From: Chitinophaga solisilvae
GTDB lineage: Bacteria; Bacteroidota; Bacteroidia; Chitinophagales; Chitinophagaceae
Direction: 5' to 3'
NCBI RefSeq assembly: GCF_009928525.1
Contig: NZ_JAABOK010000020.1
Span: 1-64,000, forward strand
DNA length: 64,000 bases
Position numbers and translations under genes: made by a program. Below are positions 18,011 through 26,979 of the stretch, piece after piece. Under the pieces are notes generated by a model. The model ran no database searches. It worked only from the letters and a program-made list of their open reading frames with translations, and had not been told where the DNA came from. Position 1 is the first letter of the stretch. Each line of letters opens with the position of its first letter.

Positions 18011-18418
18011 TTATTGCATTGCACTTTCATCCATCCACATATACTCCCAATGATGCCCGTCCAGGTCGCGGAAGCTGCGGCTGTACATAAAGCCCATGTC
18101 CTGTGTTTCTTTAGGTGTGGTGGCGCCGGCTTTGATAGCTTTTTCAACGATGTCGTCTACTTCTGCGCGGGAGTCGGCAGAGAGGCAGATGAGTGCTTCG
18201 GTGCTTTTGCCGGTATCACAGAGCTGTATCTGTTCCGGGAGGAAAGACTGGAAGAACGGTTCAACAAGGAGCATCGCATAAATGGTATCAGAGATAACCA
18301 GACAGCCGGCTTTATCGTCTGTGAACTGCGGATTGAAATTATAACCCAGGGCGTTAAAGAAAGCGATAGAACGCTGAAGGTCTTTTACTGCTACGTTTAC
18401 AAAAATCATTTTTGCCAT
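18011..18418 (-). CDS. VOC family (glyoxalase-like) protein
   Basis: A 135-residue protein of the vicinal oxygen chelate fold, the group containing glyoxalase I and bleomycin-binding proteins. It opens with MIFVNVAVKDLQRSIAFFNALGY and closes with MYSRSFRDLDGHHWEYMWMD, the two halves of the beta-alpha-beta-beta-beta unit. H124 in GHHWEY and the Glu after it could be metal ligands. The subfamily is widespread and mostly uncharacterised, so no substrate can be given. It is monocistronic, and an inverted repeat lies next to its stop. Confidence 0.88.
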   Translation of the reverse strand: MAKMIFVNVAVKDLQRSIAFFNALGYNFNPQFTDDKAGCLVISDTIYAMLLVEPFFQSFLPEQIQLCDTGKSTEALICLSADSRAEVDDIVEKAIKAGATTPKETQDMGFMYSRSFRDLDGHHWEYMWMDESAMQ

Positions 18419-18519
18419 ATCGGTGTGTTTTTTTTATCCGGTTGATGAAACAAAATTAGCAGTAATAAAAACATTTATTCGTGTGTGAAGACGACAATAT
18501 AGCGGGCGTAATGCGTCAA

Positions 18520-19032
18520 TTATTTATTCTTTGCAATTACATCCAGTAAGGCGCGCTGCTCGGAAAGGTTCATCTCTCCCGCGTGATAGAATTCCACTTC
18601 CGCGTGGCGGTTAATAAAAATGATACAGAATTTATTATTCACATCTCCCATGTTCCAGGCGCCGCTGAGGGTATTATTAACATCTGTATAGATATTGGCG
18701 CCGGTTTGTCTTACCTCCCTTCTGACCATCATGCGGATGATGGCATTGGGCAGAAAGGGTGCGTCGCGCAGGTTCACCACCCCAAAGGCAAATATATTAG
18801 GACTGTTGATGGGATGGGCTTTCAGCCAGTCTATAAACTCCTTGTTCTGTGAGGCATGGTCCGGATCGGGGTAAAATATCAGGTAGCATTTTTCGCCCCA
18901 CCAGGGCAATATCATAGGCTGGTTACGGGCATCCCGGATAGTGATCTGTGTAACCCTGTCACCGTTCTTCAGCTGGGCCTGTACGCCGGTACAACAAATA
19001 AGCAGGAGGATAATGCCGGTCAGATACTTCAT
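18520..19032 (-). CDS. Exported YtfJ/thioredoxin-fold-like protein
   Basis: From the ATG at 19032 this is a 170-residue protein with a clear signal peptide (MKYLTGIILLLICCTGVQAQ). A longer reading from 19095 would place 21 residues before it and is unlikely. The mature part resembles the YtfJ/redoxin fold: GDRVTQITIRDARNQP, then a strand ending ECYLIFYPDPDH-like, then NKFCIIFINRHAEVEFYHAGEMNL near the end. The CxxC pair of true thioredoxins is absent, so redox activity is doubtful. It is transcribed away from the MocR gene, sharing a 109-base control region. Function unknown. Confidence 0.7.
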   Translation of the reverse strand: MKYLTGIILLLICCTGVQAQLKNGDRVTQITIRDARNQPMILPWWGEKCYLIFYPDPDHASQNKEFIDWLKAHPINSPNIFAFGVVNLRDAPFLPNAIIRMMVRREVRQTGANIYTDVNNTLSGAWNMGDVNNKFCIIFINRHAEVEFYHAGEMNLSEQRALLDVIAKNK

Positions 19033-19095
19033 AGATAGTGCGCTTTTATAATTACCGCCACTCAATTTACGAAGTCTCAAGATATATAAATACAA

Positions 19096-19103
19096 TACCT
19101 TTG
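19096..19103 (+). promoter_or_regulatory. Candidate Bacteroidota -7 element for the MocR gene
   Basis: TACCTTTG matches the Bacteroidota consensus TAnnTTTG and lies 38 bases before the MocR ATG. No good -33 TTTG element is visible at the usual distance, so support is moderate. Confidence 0.45.
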
Positions 19104-19141
19104 ATACAGCTCTTCATTTCCCACATTTAACCAGTACAGAT

Positions 19142-20545
19142 ATGACAGCTTACCGGTATGAAGTCTTTACCTCCGATATAGAGCGGCATATTGCAGCGGG
19201 CACTTATAAACCAGGGCATAAGCTGCCTTCCGTGAGGGTGTTGAAAGAAAAATATAAAACCAGCATCAGCACCATACAAAACGGGTATGAATACCTGATG
19301 ATAAAGGGTCTGGTGGAAAGCGTGCCTAAGTCAGGCTATTATGTAAGCCGGCAGCCCTTTCCTGCCGGGCATATCAAGGCTGTTTCCCGGCCACCGGCCG
19401 TGCGCGACGCTGTATTCCGCCATCGCCTGCAGCAGACTACCGGGGAAGGTAAACCACACAGCACCGCTGCTTTCCATGCTGCGGCGCCCGGCGATCTGCT
19501 GATGCCGCAGAAACTGCTGCTGCGCACCATGCAACAGGTGATACGTGAATCCGGGGCTGCACTGCTCCGGTATTACCCACCGGACGGCTCTCCCCTGCTG
19601 AAAGAACATATTGTAAAAAGGGCTGCCGGATACAATACCCTGATGCAGCCTGAAAATATGCTGATTACCGATGGTGCGTTACAGGCCCTGTATATTGCGC
19701 TGGCAGCGGTTTGTGTGCCCGGAGATGTTATTGCCGTGGAAAGCCCCTGCGTATTTTCCGTGCTGGAAGTAATCAGTATGCTGCGGCTGCGCGTAGTGGA
19801 GATTCCCTGCAGCAGCGATGGTTTCGATATCGACTTTCTCAAAAAAAGCTGTATCCATGTGCCGGTTAAAGCTATTGTGGTAACGCCCAACTTCCATAAT
19901 CCTACCGGCCTGCTGATGACAACCGCGCAGAAAAAACAGTTGCTTACCGTGGCGCAGTACCACAATATTCCGTTGATTGAAAATGATATTTACGGGGATC
20001 TGCATTTTGGGGCGGAAAGGCCGGAGAATATTTTATCTATGGACGACAGCGGTCTGGTGATGACCTGCGCTTCCTGGTCCAAGTCCCTGGCGCCGGGTAT
20101 CCGCGTAGGCTGGCTGTATGCCGGTAAATTTTTCTCCCGTGCGGAACAATTGAAATTCTCTCTGGGCAGCAGCGTAGCCCCGGTTTACCAGGAAACGGTA
20201 GCAAAACTGTTACAGAGTCGTCAGTACGACCGCCACGTACGGGCTTTCAGGTTACAACTGGCCAGAAATGCCTTTATGACGATCAACCTGCTGACGACCT
20301 CCTTCCCCGCAGGTATCCGCTATACCACCCCGCAGGGAGGATACAGCTTATGGGTACAGCTGCCGGCCAGAACAGACATCAGCCGCTTTTATGTACAATG
20401 CGATAAAATAGGCGTGCAGTTTACGCCGGGCGCTTCTTTCTCCTATGGTAATGATTACCAGCGTTTCTTCAGGATCGTTTTTGCTGATAAATATACCGCC
20501 AGAAGAAAACAGGCATTAAGACTGGCAGGACAAAACCTTCGTTGA
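19142..20545 (+). CDS. MocR/PdxR-type GntR regulator with aminotransferase domain
   Basis: A 467-residue fusion of an N-terminal GntR winged helix (residues 5-70, with KLPSVRVLKEKYKTSISTIQ) and a fold-type I aminotransferase domain (about 105-460). PLP-binding residues are present: NPTG at 253-256, the D282-Y284 pair in ENDIYGD, and the Schiff-base Lys314 in ASWSKSLAPGIRVGW. Such proteins regulate PLP synthesis, GABA or taurine use, or ectoine metabolism. The divergent YtfJ-like gene and the downstream GNAT gene (84 bases away) give no clear target. It may act mainly on a distant gene or on itself. Confidence 0.93.
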   Translation: MTAYRYEVFTSDIERHIAAGTYKPGHKLPSVRVLKEKYKTSISTIQNGYEYLMIKGLVESVPKSGYYVSRQPFPAGHIKAVSRPPAVRDAVFRHRLQQTTGEGKPHSTAAFHAAAPGDLLMPQKLLLRTMQQVIRESGAALLRYYPPDGSPLLKEHIVKRAAGYNTLMQPENMLITDGALQALYIALAAVCVPGDVIAVESPCVFSVLEVISMLRLRVVEIPCSSDGFDIDFLKKSCIHVPVKAIVVTPNFHNPTGLLMTTAQKKQLLTVAQYHNIPLIENDIYGDLHFGAERPENILSMDDSGLVMTCASWSKSLAPGIRVGWLYAGKFFSRAEQLKFSLGSSVAPVYQETVAKLLQSRQYDRHVRAFRLQLARNAFMTINLLTTSFPAGIRYTTPQGGYSLWVQLPARTDISRFYVQCDKIGVQFTPGASFSYGNDYQRFFRIVFADKYTARRKQALRLAGQNLR

Positions 20546-20629
20546 AAATCTGTACCGGTTATTTATTCATCTTCTGTATCTGTATGAAAGTACAAACCGG
20601 GATATTTTTGTGTAGTAAATGAAAATATT

Positions 20630-21148
20630 ATGGAGAAGAAGATTATTACGAAGTTTGCGATTGTCAACAATACCACACTTCCTCAATTACAGGAGCTGGG
20701 AACAAAGCTGGCACGGGAGCAATATACCGGCCTGGCGCCGGAGGAGCAACTCAATGACTATATAGCCACCCGCTTTCAGACGCAGCAGCTGATTAATGCG
20801 GTAAACAGTTTTTCCAACCAGTGGCTGATCGTTTACGCCGGCGATGTGCCGGCAGGTTATGCCCGGCTAACGTCTGCGGGTAAACGACCAGCGGAACTGG
20901 AAGGTAAAAGAGCACTCAGGCTGGCTGATTTCGGAGTGCTCCTGGAATATAACCGCCCGGAGGTACTGCAGTCACTTTTTGAAAAGTGCCTGCTGGCCGG
21001 AAATGCCGGCAACGCCATCTGGATCCATACCCACAATGCTGCGCCCATGCTGCCATTCTTTTTAAACATGGGATTCCGCCTGCTTGATGGAGCGCCTCCT
21101 ACGGAGGAACTGGCGCTGCCTGCTACCTGGCTTATCAGGGAGAAATAA
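20630..21148 (+). CDS. GNAT family N-acetyltransferase
   Basis: A 172-residue acetyltransferase-fold protein. The sequence runs through the N-terminal helix pair (LPQLQELGTKLAREQYTGLAP), the strand WLIVYAGDVPAGYARLTSAG, and the final AIWIHTHNAAPMLPFFLNMGFRL, where the Asn and the MGFR turn are typical of GNAT proteins. The acetyl-CoA loop (R/Q-x-x-G-x-G/A) is poorly preserved; ALRLADFGVLLEYNRPEVLQ stands in its place, so catalysis is not certain. It follows the MocR gene with an 84-base gap and may be cotranscribed. Confidence 0.8.
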   Translation: MEKKIITKFAIVNNTTLPQLQELGTKLAREQYTGLAPEEQLNDYIATRFQTQQLINAVNSFSNQWLIVYAGDVPAGYARLTSAGKRPAELEGKRALRLADFGVLLEYNRPEVLQSLFEKCLLAGNAGNAIWIHTHNAAPMLPFFLNMGFRLLDGAPPTEELALPATWLIREK

Positions 21149-21568
21149 GTCTGCTTTTTACGTCGCAGCCCGGTGACAAAAACATATGCCTGACCGGAAT
21201 CATGTCCGCCGGTATCGTCAGGCAACCGGGTTGCTGTCGTACATTTTCGTCCGGCATATACATCAGCATCTACAGGATCGCTACAATAATATTTGTGGTA
21301 ACTATACGGATCTGTATCCGCTCCCTCCGCCATGACAACGTAAAACATCACATCACATCTTTTCAGTATCATTCATAGTTTCCGGCTCAAAGAGAATAAG
21401 ATACCGGAATATCTCCAAAAGAAACCGACGAAGATCATCTATACTCCGATACAGCCCCCATTTTCAGCAACGGAGATTTTTATTGACATAAACAGCCGCT
21501 TCATTGTCTGCCTACTGCTTTTTATCGGTAATATTATTTTGTCAGCCGGGAAATACTGAAATTTGGGT
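21149..21568. other. Gene-free spacer between GNAT and LytS-type genes
   Basis: About 420 bases with no convincing coding region. A hairpin at 21187-21224 (stem tgcctgac with gtcaggca, partly extended by ccgg) may end the GNAT transcript, but no T-run follows. The right end should hold the promoter of the LytS/LytT pair; I see only an imperfect TAnnTTTG-like stretch near 21530-21542. No RNA gene was recognised. Confidence 0.4.
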
Positions 21569-22675
21569 ATGACGCTGACACAATTCATGGAACTGACCTA
21601 CAGTAACAAAATCAAACGGATATTACTTCACTTGCTTTTCTGGACGGCCATCGGCCTGAGCGCATTTTATTTCAGCACTATTTCGCTCTATAACTACCAG
21701 GATACCGGTACCGCCCTCCTGATTGTAGCTAAAAACACGCTGGCGCTGGTCGTCTTCTTCTACCCGCTCATGTATTTTATTGTTCCCCGCTGGCTGCTCC
21801 GGAAAAAGTACCTGGCGGCAGCTGGCGGCGCCTTACTGCTGTTCCTGCTCCACACCTGGATAGACAGCTACTTCGAGCAGGTGGTGATGCTGCGCTGTGC
21901 CGCCTGTATGGCGCATTATAAAATTGCCAGTATTGAATACTACGACCTTCTGCGCACGCCTGCTTTAGAGATGATGAAAGCAAGACTGACGAATTTCGGA
22001 GTGCTGTATGCGCTGATGATTACTATTTGTCTGCCGGTATCACTGAAGCTGGCCCGGAGCTATTTCCGCCAGACTATCCGGCAGCTGGAGCTTTCCAGAA
22101 ATAACCTGCAGCTGGAGTTTAATTTTCTGAAATCACAGGTAAACCCGCATTTCCTGTTTAACACATTGAACAATATTTACTCGCTGGTAGAAAACGATAA
22201 AAAGAAACAGGCCACCACTACTATTGCCCGCCTGTCAGATTTCATGCGATATACGCTGTATGAGAGCGATTCCGATGCCATCCCGCTCGCCAGGGAGATA
22301 CAGCTTCTGCAGGACTATATAGCGCTGGAAAAAATACGGCTGAACCAGACCGTTGTGGACTTCCGTTTTGACAGTGACCAGGGAGATTACCATATCCCGC
22401 CGCTGCTACTGATGCCGGCGGTAGAAAATGCCTTTAAGTATGTAGATGATAATACCGACAGCAGCTATATTCGGATACAGATCCAGGTGGAAAACGGCTT
22501 TTTCCGGTGCCTGCTGGAAAATAGTTTTGATCCCGGTAAAATTACAGGTACAGGCGGTATTGGCCTGACCAATCTTCAAAAAAGGCTGAAATTTCATTTC
22601 AGGGATGCTTATGCTTATATTGTAGCCGTGAAAGAGTATAACTACTCGCTCACCGTAAGTTTTAAGATAGCATGA
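21569..22675 (+). CDS. LytS/YehU-type sensor histidine kinase
   Basis: A 368-residue kinase starting at the ATG at 21569 (a TTG two codons earlier is possible). About four membrane helices occupy residues 16-160. The cytoplasmic part carries the His_kinase (PF06580-type) box with His194 in QVNPHFLFNTLNNIYSLV, and a short HATPase domain with PLLLMPAVENAFKYV and GTGGIGLTNLQKRL. Its last four bases overlap the start of the LytTR regulator gene, so the two form a classical translationally coupled pair. Such pairs sense unknown cell-surface or peptide cues in Bacteroidota. Confidence 0.94.
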   Translation: MTLTQFMELTYSNKIKRILLHLLFWTAIGLSAFYFSTISLYNYQDTGTALLIVAKNTLALVVFFYPLMYFIVPRWLLRKKYLAAAGGALLLFLLHTWIDSYFEQVVMLRCAACMAHYKIASIEYYDLLRTPALEMMKARLTNFGVLYALMITICLPVSLKLARSYFRQTIRQLELSRNNLQLEFNFLKSQVNPHFLFNTLNNIYSLVENDKKKQATTTIARLSDFMRYTLYESDSDAIPLAREIQLLQDYIALEKIRLNQTVVDFRFDSDQGDYHIPPLLLMPAVENAFKYVDDNTDSSYIRIQIQVENGFFRCLLENSFDPGKITGTGGIGLTNLQKRLKFHFRDAYAYIVAVKEYNYSLTVSFKIA

Positions 22676-23379
22676 AAGAGATTACCTGTATTGTAATAGA
22701 TGATGAACCACTGGCCCGGGAACTGCTGACGACCTATATAGGCAGAACCCAGGGATGGCAGCTGCTGGCTACATGCCAGCAAGCCACCGTAGCTTATGAA
22801 GCGCTGCTGCATCACCACCCGGATGTGATTTTTCTTGATATACGCATGCCCGTTATCTCCGGGATCGATTTCCTGCGTTCGCTCAAGCATCCGCCGGCAG
22901 TAATTTTTACTACAGCATACCCCGAGTATGCCGTCAATGCCTTTGACCTGCGCGCAGTAGATTATCTCCTGAAACCTATTACAGAAGAACGTTTCCGCGA
23001 GGCCACAGATAAAATGGAACGACTGATTGCCGGTAATAACGGGCTGCTGCCGGCCGTAGAAACGGACTATATTTTCATCAAACAGGATAGCAAACTGGTG
23101 AAAGTCCTGCTGGGAGATATACTATATGTAGAAGCCCTGAAAGACTTCTCCCGTATACATCTGAAAACAGGCAGTATGCTGGTGGGGCATCACCTCAAAC
23201 TGATGGAAGATATGTTGCCCGGCCGGCAATTTATGCGGGTGCACCGGTCGTATATGGTGGCCCTCTCCGCCATCACCGCCATACAGGGTAACACACTGGA
23301 AGTGGGACCGGTGGTAATTCCGCTCGGCGGTTCCTACAAAACAGCCCTGTTCCGTCGCCTGAATCTGCATGATGTATAG
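22672..23379 (+). CDS. LytTR-type response regulator
   Basis: A 235-residue response regulator. The REC domain covers about residues 5-120, with the acidic pair in VIDDEP and the phospho-acceptor D56 in VIFLDIRMP. The conserved Thr and Lys appear in FTTAYPEYAV and DYLLKPI. A LytTR DNA-binding domain covers about 135-230 (DILYVEALKDFSRIHL, FMRVHRSYMVAL). It overlaps its kinase gene by four bases. The erythromycin-esterase-like gene follows 48 bases later in the same direction and is a possible target or operon member. Confidence 0.95.
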   Translation: MKEITCIVIDDEPLARELLTTYIGRTQGWQLLATCQQATVAYEALLHHHPDVIFLDIRMPVISGIDFLRSLKHPPAVIFTTAYPEYAVNAFDLRAVDYLLKPITEERFREATDKMERLIAGNNGLLPAVETDYIFIKQDSKLVKVLLGDILYVEALKDFSRIHLKTGSMLVGHHLKLMEDMLPGRQFMRVHRSYMVALSAITAIQGNTLEVGPVVIPLGGSYKTALFRRLNLHDV

Positions 23380-23427
23380 TACCTGGGGCATAGTTGCCCG
23401 ACATCATTGCCCAAAGCAACGCCGATT

Positions 23428-24738
23428 ATGAAAAAGAGATGCCATCTAACGTTTACCGCTATACGCAGATATGCACTTTCCATCCTGCTGACAGGAACTG
23501 TTACCGCCGCCTGCGGACAATCTGCCATGAACGCCAGGGACCTTAGCATCATCCGGTCGGTTGATCCTGCAGATACCGCCTATGCCGACTTGGCTGGGTT
23601 CCGGAAAGCTGTTGGAAACGCCCGTATAGTTATGCTGGGAGAACAAACCCACGGAGAAGCCACCACCTTTGAAGCTAAGACAAGGCTGATAAAATTCCTT
23701 TATGAAAAAATGGGGTTTGAAGTGCTGGCATTCGAAAGCGGTCTGTATGACTGCGCCCGCATCTGGGAAAATACGCGTAATGGCGGCAACCTTGCGGATG
23801 AAGTAACAGGCAGCCTGTTTTTCATGTATGCCACCAGCAAACAGATGATGCCACTGTTCCAGTATATACAGGCCAAAGTAAAAAGCCCCCGGCCATTGAC
23901 AGTAGCGGGTTTTGAGAGTCAGCACTCAGGCAGAAACGCCATCAGGCTGTTATTTCCTGATTTCGAGACTTTCCTGAGAAAAGACCATGCGGCTGTACTG
24001 GATAGTAACTGGAACCTCTTTAAACGTATAGCTGTAGCCACTTTCAACTCCAGGGCATACCGTCCGGAGGACGCTGAAAGAGCGTTGTTTTTCCAAAAGC
24101 TGGAGGAGCTGAAAAAATTACTGGCTGCCAAAACCACTCCGGATGATGGACATATCAGTAGCTCACCCGGATTCTGGTATCAGGTAACTACCAGCATTGA
24201 ATCCCAGGCTAGCCGCTACTGGGATCTGGTCAAAAGCAATGAACTTTCCGTACGTGACCTGCAGATGGCTCAAAACCTGATCTGGCTGGCGGAGAAAGCA
24301 TTTCCGGGGAAGAAGATCATCGTGTGGGCGCACAACATTCACATTGCCAAAAATACCGGCGCCTTGCTGGCCCCTCTAACGGGTACGCCTATACCGTTTT
24401 TTGAATCCCTCACGCCGATGGGTACTACGGTGAAGGCGCATTTCGGCAAAGATGCCTATATACTCGGCTTTTCCGGTGCGCAGGGCACTTATGTAGACTA
24501 CAACGATAATAAAATCAAAACGGTACCCGCGCCGGCAGCAGGCAGTATAGAAAGCAGCCTTTCCGCTACCGGCCATCCGTATATTTTTGTAGACTACAAA
24601 CAGGCCGGTAAATATTTCCGCGACCCACAGGTGGCGTCCCTGTTTGATTTCACTTACCTGAAATCAGGGTGGCCTGGTATCCTCGACGGGTTATTCTTTA
24701 TCAATACTTCTACCCCGGTAGAACGTACAACATTATAA
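23428..24738 (+). CDS. Erythromycin-esterase-family lipoprotein
   Basis: From the ATG at 23428 this is a 436-residue member of the erythromycin esterase (EreA/B, PF05139-type) family. The N-terminus looks like a signal ending TVTAACG, so it is probably a lipoprotein. Family segments are MLGEQTHGEATTFEAKTRL, LAFESGLYDCARIWE and VWAHNIHIAKN, which hold the His and Glu residues thought to be catalytic. The family includes macrolide-inactivating esterases, but most Bacteroidota members are uncharacterised hydrolases, so drug resistance should not be assumed. It follows the LytS/LytT pair and lies 6 bases before the YdcF gene. Confidence 0.88.
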   Translation: MKKRCHLTFTAIRRYALSILLTGTVTAACGQSAMNARDLSIIRSVDPADTAYADLAGFRKAVGNARIVMLGEQTHGEATTFEAKTRLIKFLYEKMGFEVLAFESGLYDCARIWENTRNGGNLADEVTGSLFFMYATSKQMMPLFQYIQAKVKSPRPLTVAGFESQHSGRNAIRLLFPDFETFLRKDHAAVLDSNWNLFKRIAVATFNSRAYRPEDAERALFFQKLEELKKLLAAKTTPDDGHISSSPGFWYQVTTSIESQASRYWDLVKSNELSVRDLQMAQNLIWLAEKAFPGKKIIVWAHNIHIAKNTGALLAPLTGTPIPFFESLTPMGTTVKAHFGKDAYILGFSGAQGTYVDYNDNKIKTVPAPAAGSIESSLSATGHPYIFVDYKQAGKYFRDPQVASLFDFTYLKSGWPGILDGLFFINTSTPVERTTL

Positions 24739-24744
24739 TTACAG

Positions 24745-25227
24745 ATGAAAGGTATTATTCTTTGCCTCGGCGCACCTAATGACGATGCCGGCAACCTGAG
24801 CCGGCAGGCGCTGGACAGGCTGCAGACCGTTGCCGCCATATACCGCAGCAACCCAGACCTGCAGATAGCCTGTACCGGCGGCAAAGGAATTCATTTCAAT
24901 AATACGGCACTGCCGCATTATATTTACGCGCACCGGTATCTCCTCCAACAGGAGATACCGGCAGCCGCATTTACTTTTACCGTCGACTCCGCCAATACAG
25001 CGGAAGATTTCCGGTTATCAGCGCCACACATACATACCTTACAGCCGGAAGTGCTGATAGTTGTTACTTCTGATTTTCATATTCCACGTGCGCGGTTGCT
25101 GCACAACAAATACACCGGGTATCCCCGTACCCTGTTCTGGCCGGCGCCTTCCGGCGTTTCCGCCGAAGAGATGGCGCAACTGCTGGCGCATGAACAGCGA
25201 GCCATTGCAGCTATTGAGAAAAGCTGA
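24745..25227 (+). CDS. YdcF/DUF218 family protein
   Basis: A 160-residue DUF218 protein. It shows the CLGAPND start, CTGGKG near residue 47, SANTAEDF near 85, and VVTSDFHIPRARLL near 110, which are the conserved blocks of the YdcF/SanA/ElyC group. Members are linked to cell-envelope biogenesis and vancomycin tolerance, and YdcF binds S-adenosylmethionine. No signal peptide or membrane helix is present, so this one is probably cytosolic. It starts 6 bases after the esterase-family gene, so they are likely cotranscribed. It converges on the SRPBCC gene with a 3-base gap. Confidence 0.85.
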   Translation: MKGIILCLGAPNDDAGNLSRQALDRLQTVAAIYRSNPDLQIACTGGKGIHFNNTALPHYIYAHRYLLQQEIPAAAFTFTVDSANTAEDFRLSAPHIHTLQPEVLIVVTSDFHIPRARLLHNKYTGYPRTLFWPAPSGVSAEEMAQLLAHEQRAIAAIEKS

Positions 25228-25230
25228 CAC

Positions 25231-25659
25231 TCAGGCTTCCGCCAGCTCCTTTACTTTTGCCAGTGCCTGTGGAAATGTTTTATCAAAATACTCCTTCCAT
25301 TCTGCCGTAATATCCATCTCCACCAGCAGGGTTGTTTTACCATTGTTGTCTGTCAGGCGGTAGTTTTCATGCGAATTAACCCAGTCCTGCGACGCATTTT
25401 CCTCCACACCTTTCTTCACTTCTCCCACATGGCGGAAAGACATGAATTCATTGGGAATATTTTCGTCAATAATAGCCAGCATACCATCGCGGTCTGCGTT
25501 CAGAAACAGGGCTTTGCTTCCCTTTTTCCAGTCTGTTTCCACACGGGAACCTTCGCTGAAAACGCTGGTCCATTGCTGATAGGAATCATTGTCCCAGAGA
25601 ACATTCCATACTTTTTCACGGGGTGCGTTGATAGCAATTGAAAACTGATGCTTTTCCAT
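25231..25659 (-). CDS. SRPBCC/AHSA1-like domain protein
   Basis: A 142-residue START-like fold protein. It begins FSIAINAPREKVWNVLWDNDSYQQWTSVF, the usual first strand and helix of the SRPBCC/AHSA1 group, and ends with the long C-terminal helix DKTFPQALAKVKELAEA that closes the hydrophobic pocket. Such proteins bind hydrophobic ligands or act as Hsp90-activator-like modules. No catalytic motif is visible. It is the second gene of a possible leftward pair with the 141-residue membrane protein, separated by 30 bases. Confidence 0.87.
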   Translation of the reverse strand: MEKHQFSIAINAPREKVWNVLWDNDSYQQWTSVFSEGSRVETDWKKGSKALFLNADRDGMLAIIDENIPNEFMSFRHVGEVKKGVEENASQDWVNSHENYRLTDNNGKTTLLVEMDITAEWKEYFDKTFPQALAKVKELAEA

Positions 25660-25689
25660 AATCAGTGATTTTATAAGTTAAGAAAACGT

Positions 25690-26115
25690 TTACAGAAAAT
25701 GTATACGGACAGGAAATGTTCTCTCCTGGTAACGGCGCAGGCGCTCCAGTTTACCGCCCATCCAGGCAGCCGGCAATGCCAGCAGCGTGAGCGCTAACGG
25801 ATAGATAAGCGGCGCCTGGTTCCGCATGATAATACCACCGGCCACATTGAGCACTACACAGATGATGCCAGTCAGCATAGCATGGTACATATGTTTGGCC
25901 GGCACCAGCGCTGCAGTTACAAAACTGCCTGCCACGCTGAAAAGCGTACGGTAAGCCACCGCGAGCAGTATCATCCACCAGTTGTTGAATGAATGCGGCG
26001 GTACAGGGAAAATACCGGACTGTTGCAACAGTACATCTGTGAGTATGGTAAGGAGAACGATGGTAATCAATCCGGCCAGTATGGCCACTGTTCTTCTGAA
26101 ACGATGTTTTCTCAT
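25690..26115 (-). CDS. Small four-helix membrane protein
   Basis: A 141-residue protein I do not recognise at family level. Four hydrophobic helices are visible at about residues 9-30, 46-68, 78-97 and 102-119, with basic ends (MRKHRFRR at the start, KLERLRRYQER near the end). The positive-inside pattern puts both termini in the cytoplasm. It lies upstream of the SRPBCC gene on the same strand and may be cotranscribed. No function can be assigned. Confidence 0.7.
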   Translation of the reverse strand: MRKHRFRRTVAILAGLITIVLLTILTDVLLQQSGIFPVPPHSFNNWWMILLAVAYRTLFSVAGSFVTAALVPAKHMYHAMLTGIICVVLNVAGGIIMRNQAPLIYPLALTLLALPAAWMGGKLERLRRYQERTFPVRIHFL

Positions 26116-26231
26116 AAATGCTACTATTTATACAGATGAGGTCATTTTCATCACAGTATAAAAGTAGCATCCAAAAACCAACTTAAAAGGGTGCTACTAC
26201 GACAATTTAAGGGGGCAAATCCGATATGGGG

Positions 26232-26723
26232 CTACCAGAACTTCCACCAGTACTTGCGGCCTTCTTCTTTCGGTGCGGAAATCACTTCCCAGAAAGAACT
26301 TTCAAAAGGCTCGCCGGATAATTCCTTCGTCAGCTCATATCCATAGGGATACAGAGAATCATCAGATCCGTTGGAAAATCTTTTCATTACCCGCTGCACC
26401 GGCCAGATACGGGTACCGTCTATCAATACCACCGCTATGGTGATTTCTCCATGCGGATCATTGTCATCGGTTTCCCATACAGCTCCGGGCAGGCACCGGA
26501 TGAGCGTTTCACCGACGTAGGCGCCTATTGAAAATAAAACAGGCCCAAGATTCTCTTCCAGCCTCCCGTGTTTAACGGCATGTCCTTTAGAAGAATGCAT
26601 TTCGAAAAATCTGTCGATCTGAATAAAGCTGTAAATTGTGTAATCTAATTGCAGGTTATCTGCTTTAAATGCGTCAACAATCCATTGAGTGTGGGTTTGA
26701 ATGTCTTCCAGCAATGTTGCCAT
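26232..26723 (-). CDS. Uncharacterised soluble protein (DUF3806-like?)
   Basis: A 163-residue cytosolic-looking protein from the ATG at 26723 (an ATG three codons upstream is also possible). It has an N-terminal helix (TLLEDIQTHTQWIVDAF), a FFEMHSSKG segment, then strands GPVLFSIGAYVGETLIR and ITIAVVLIDGTRIWPVQRVMKRF. The helix-then-GAYVGE-then-strand pattern is reminiscent of DUF3806-type proteins. It ends with Trp- and Lys-rich KYWWKFW. It stands alone between short spacers. Confidence 0.65.
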   Translation of the reverse strand: MATLLEDIQTHTQWIVDAFKADNLQLDYTIYSFIQIDRFFEMHSSKGHAVKHGRLEENLGPVLFSIGAYVGETLIRCLPGAVWETDDNDPHGEITIAVVLIDGTRIWPVQRVMKRFSNGSDDSLYPYGYELTKELSGEPFESSFWEVISAPKEEGRKYWWKFW

Positions 26724-26979
26724 AGGTATCAAATTACGTTAGAGGGATAATAAACCCGTGTGATGACAGTACAGTCAAGAGACGGCAGGTAAACAGTTGT
26801 TTTGTATCTGCAATTTATATAAAAAATCCTGAATTGCGATGGCATAAAAGGTATACTGATAGCGGAAAAGAACGGATATTAAAAGAGCTGACAAGCAACC
26901 CGTTAATTATCTTACGCTCTTATATAAGGGATGTCCATTTACAGAGAATCCTGTATTTTTATTCAGCAACCGGCAACCC

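Noticed and set aside
24745-25227. Confident antibiotic-resistance cluster with the erythromycin-esterase-like gene
   Set aside because: Family membership does not imply macrolide resistance, and no other resistance gene or mobile element lies nearby.
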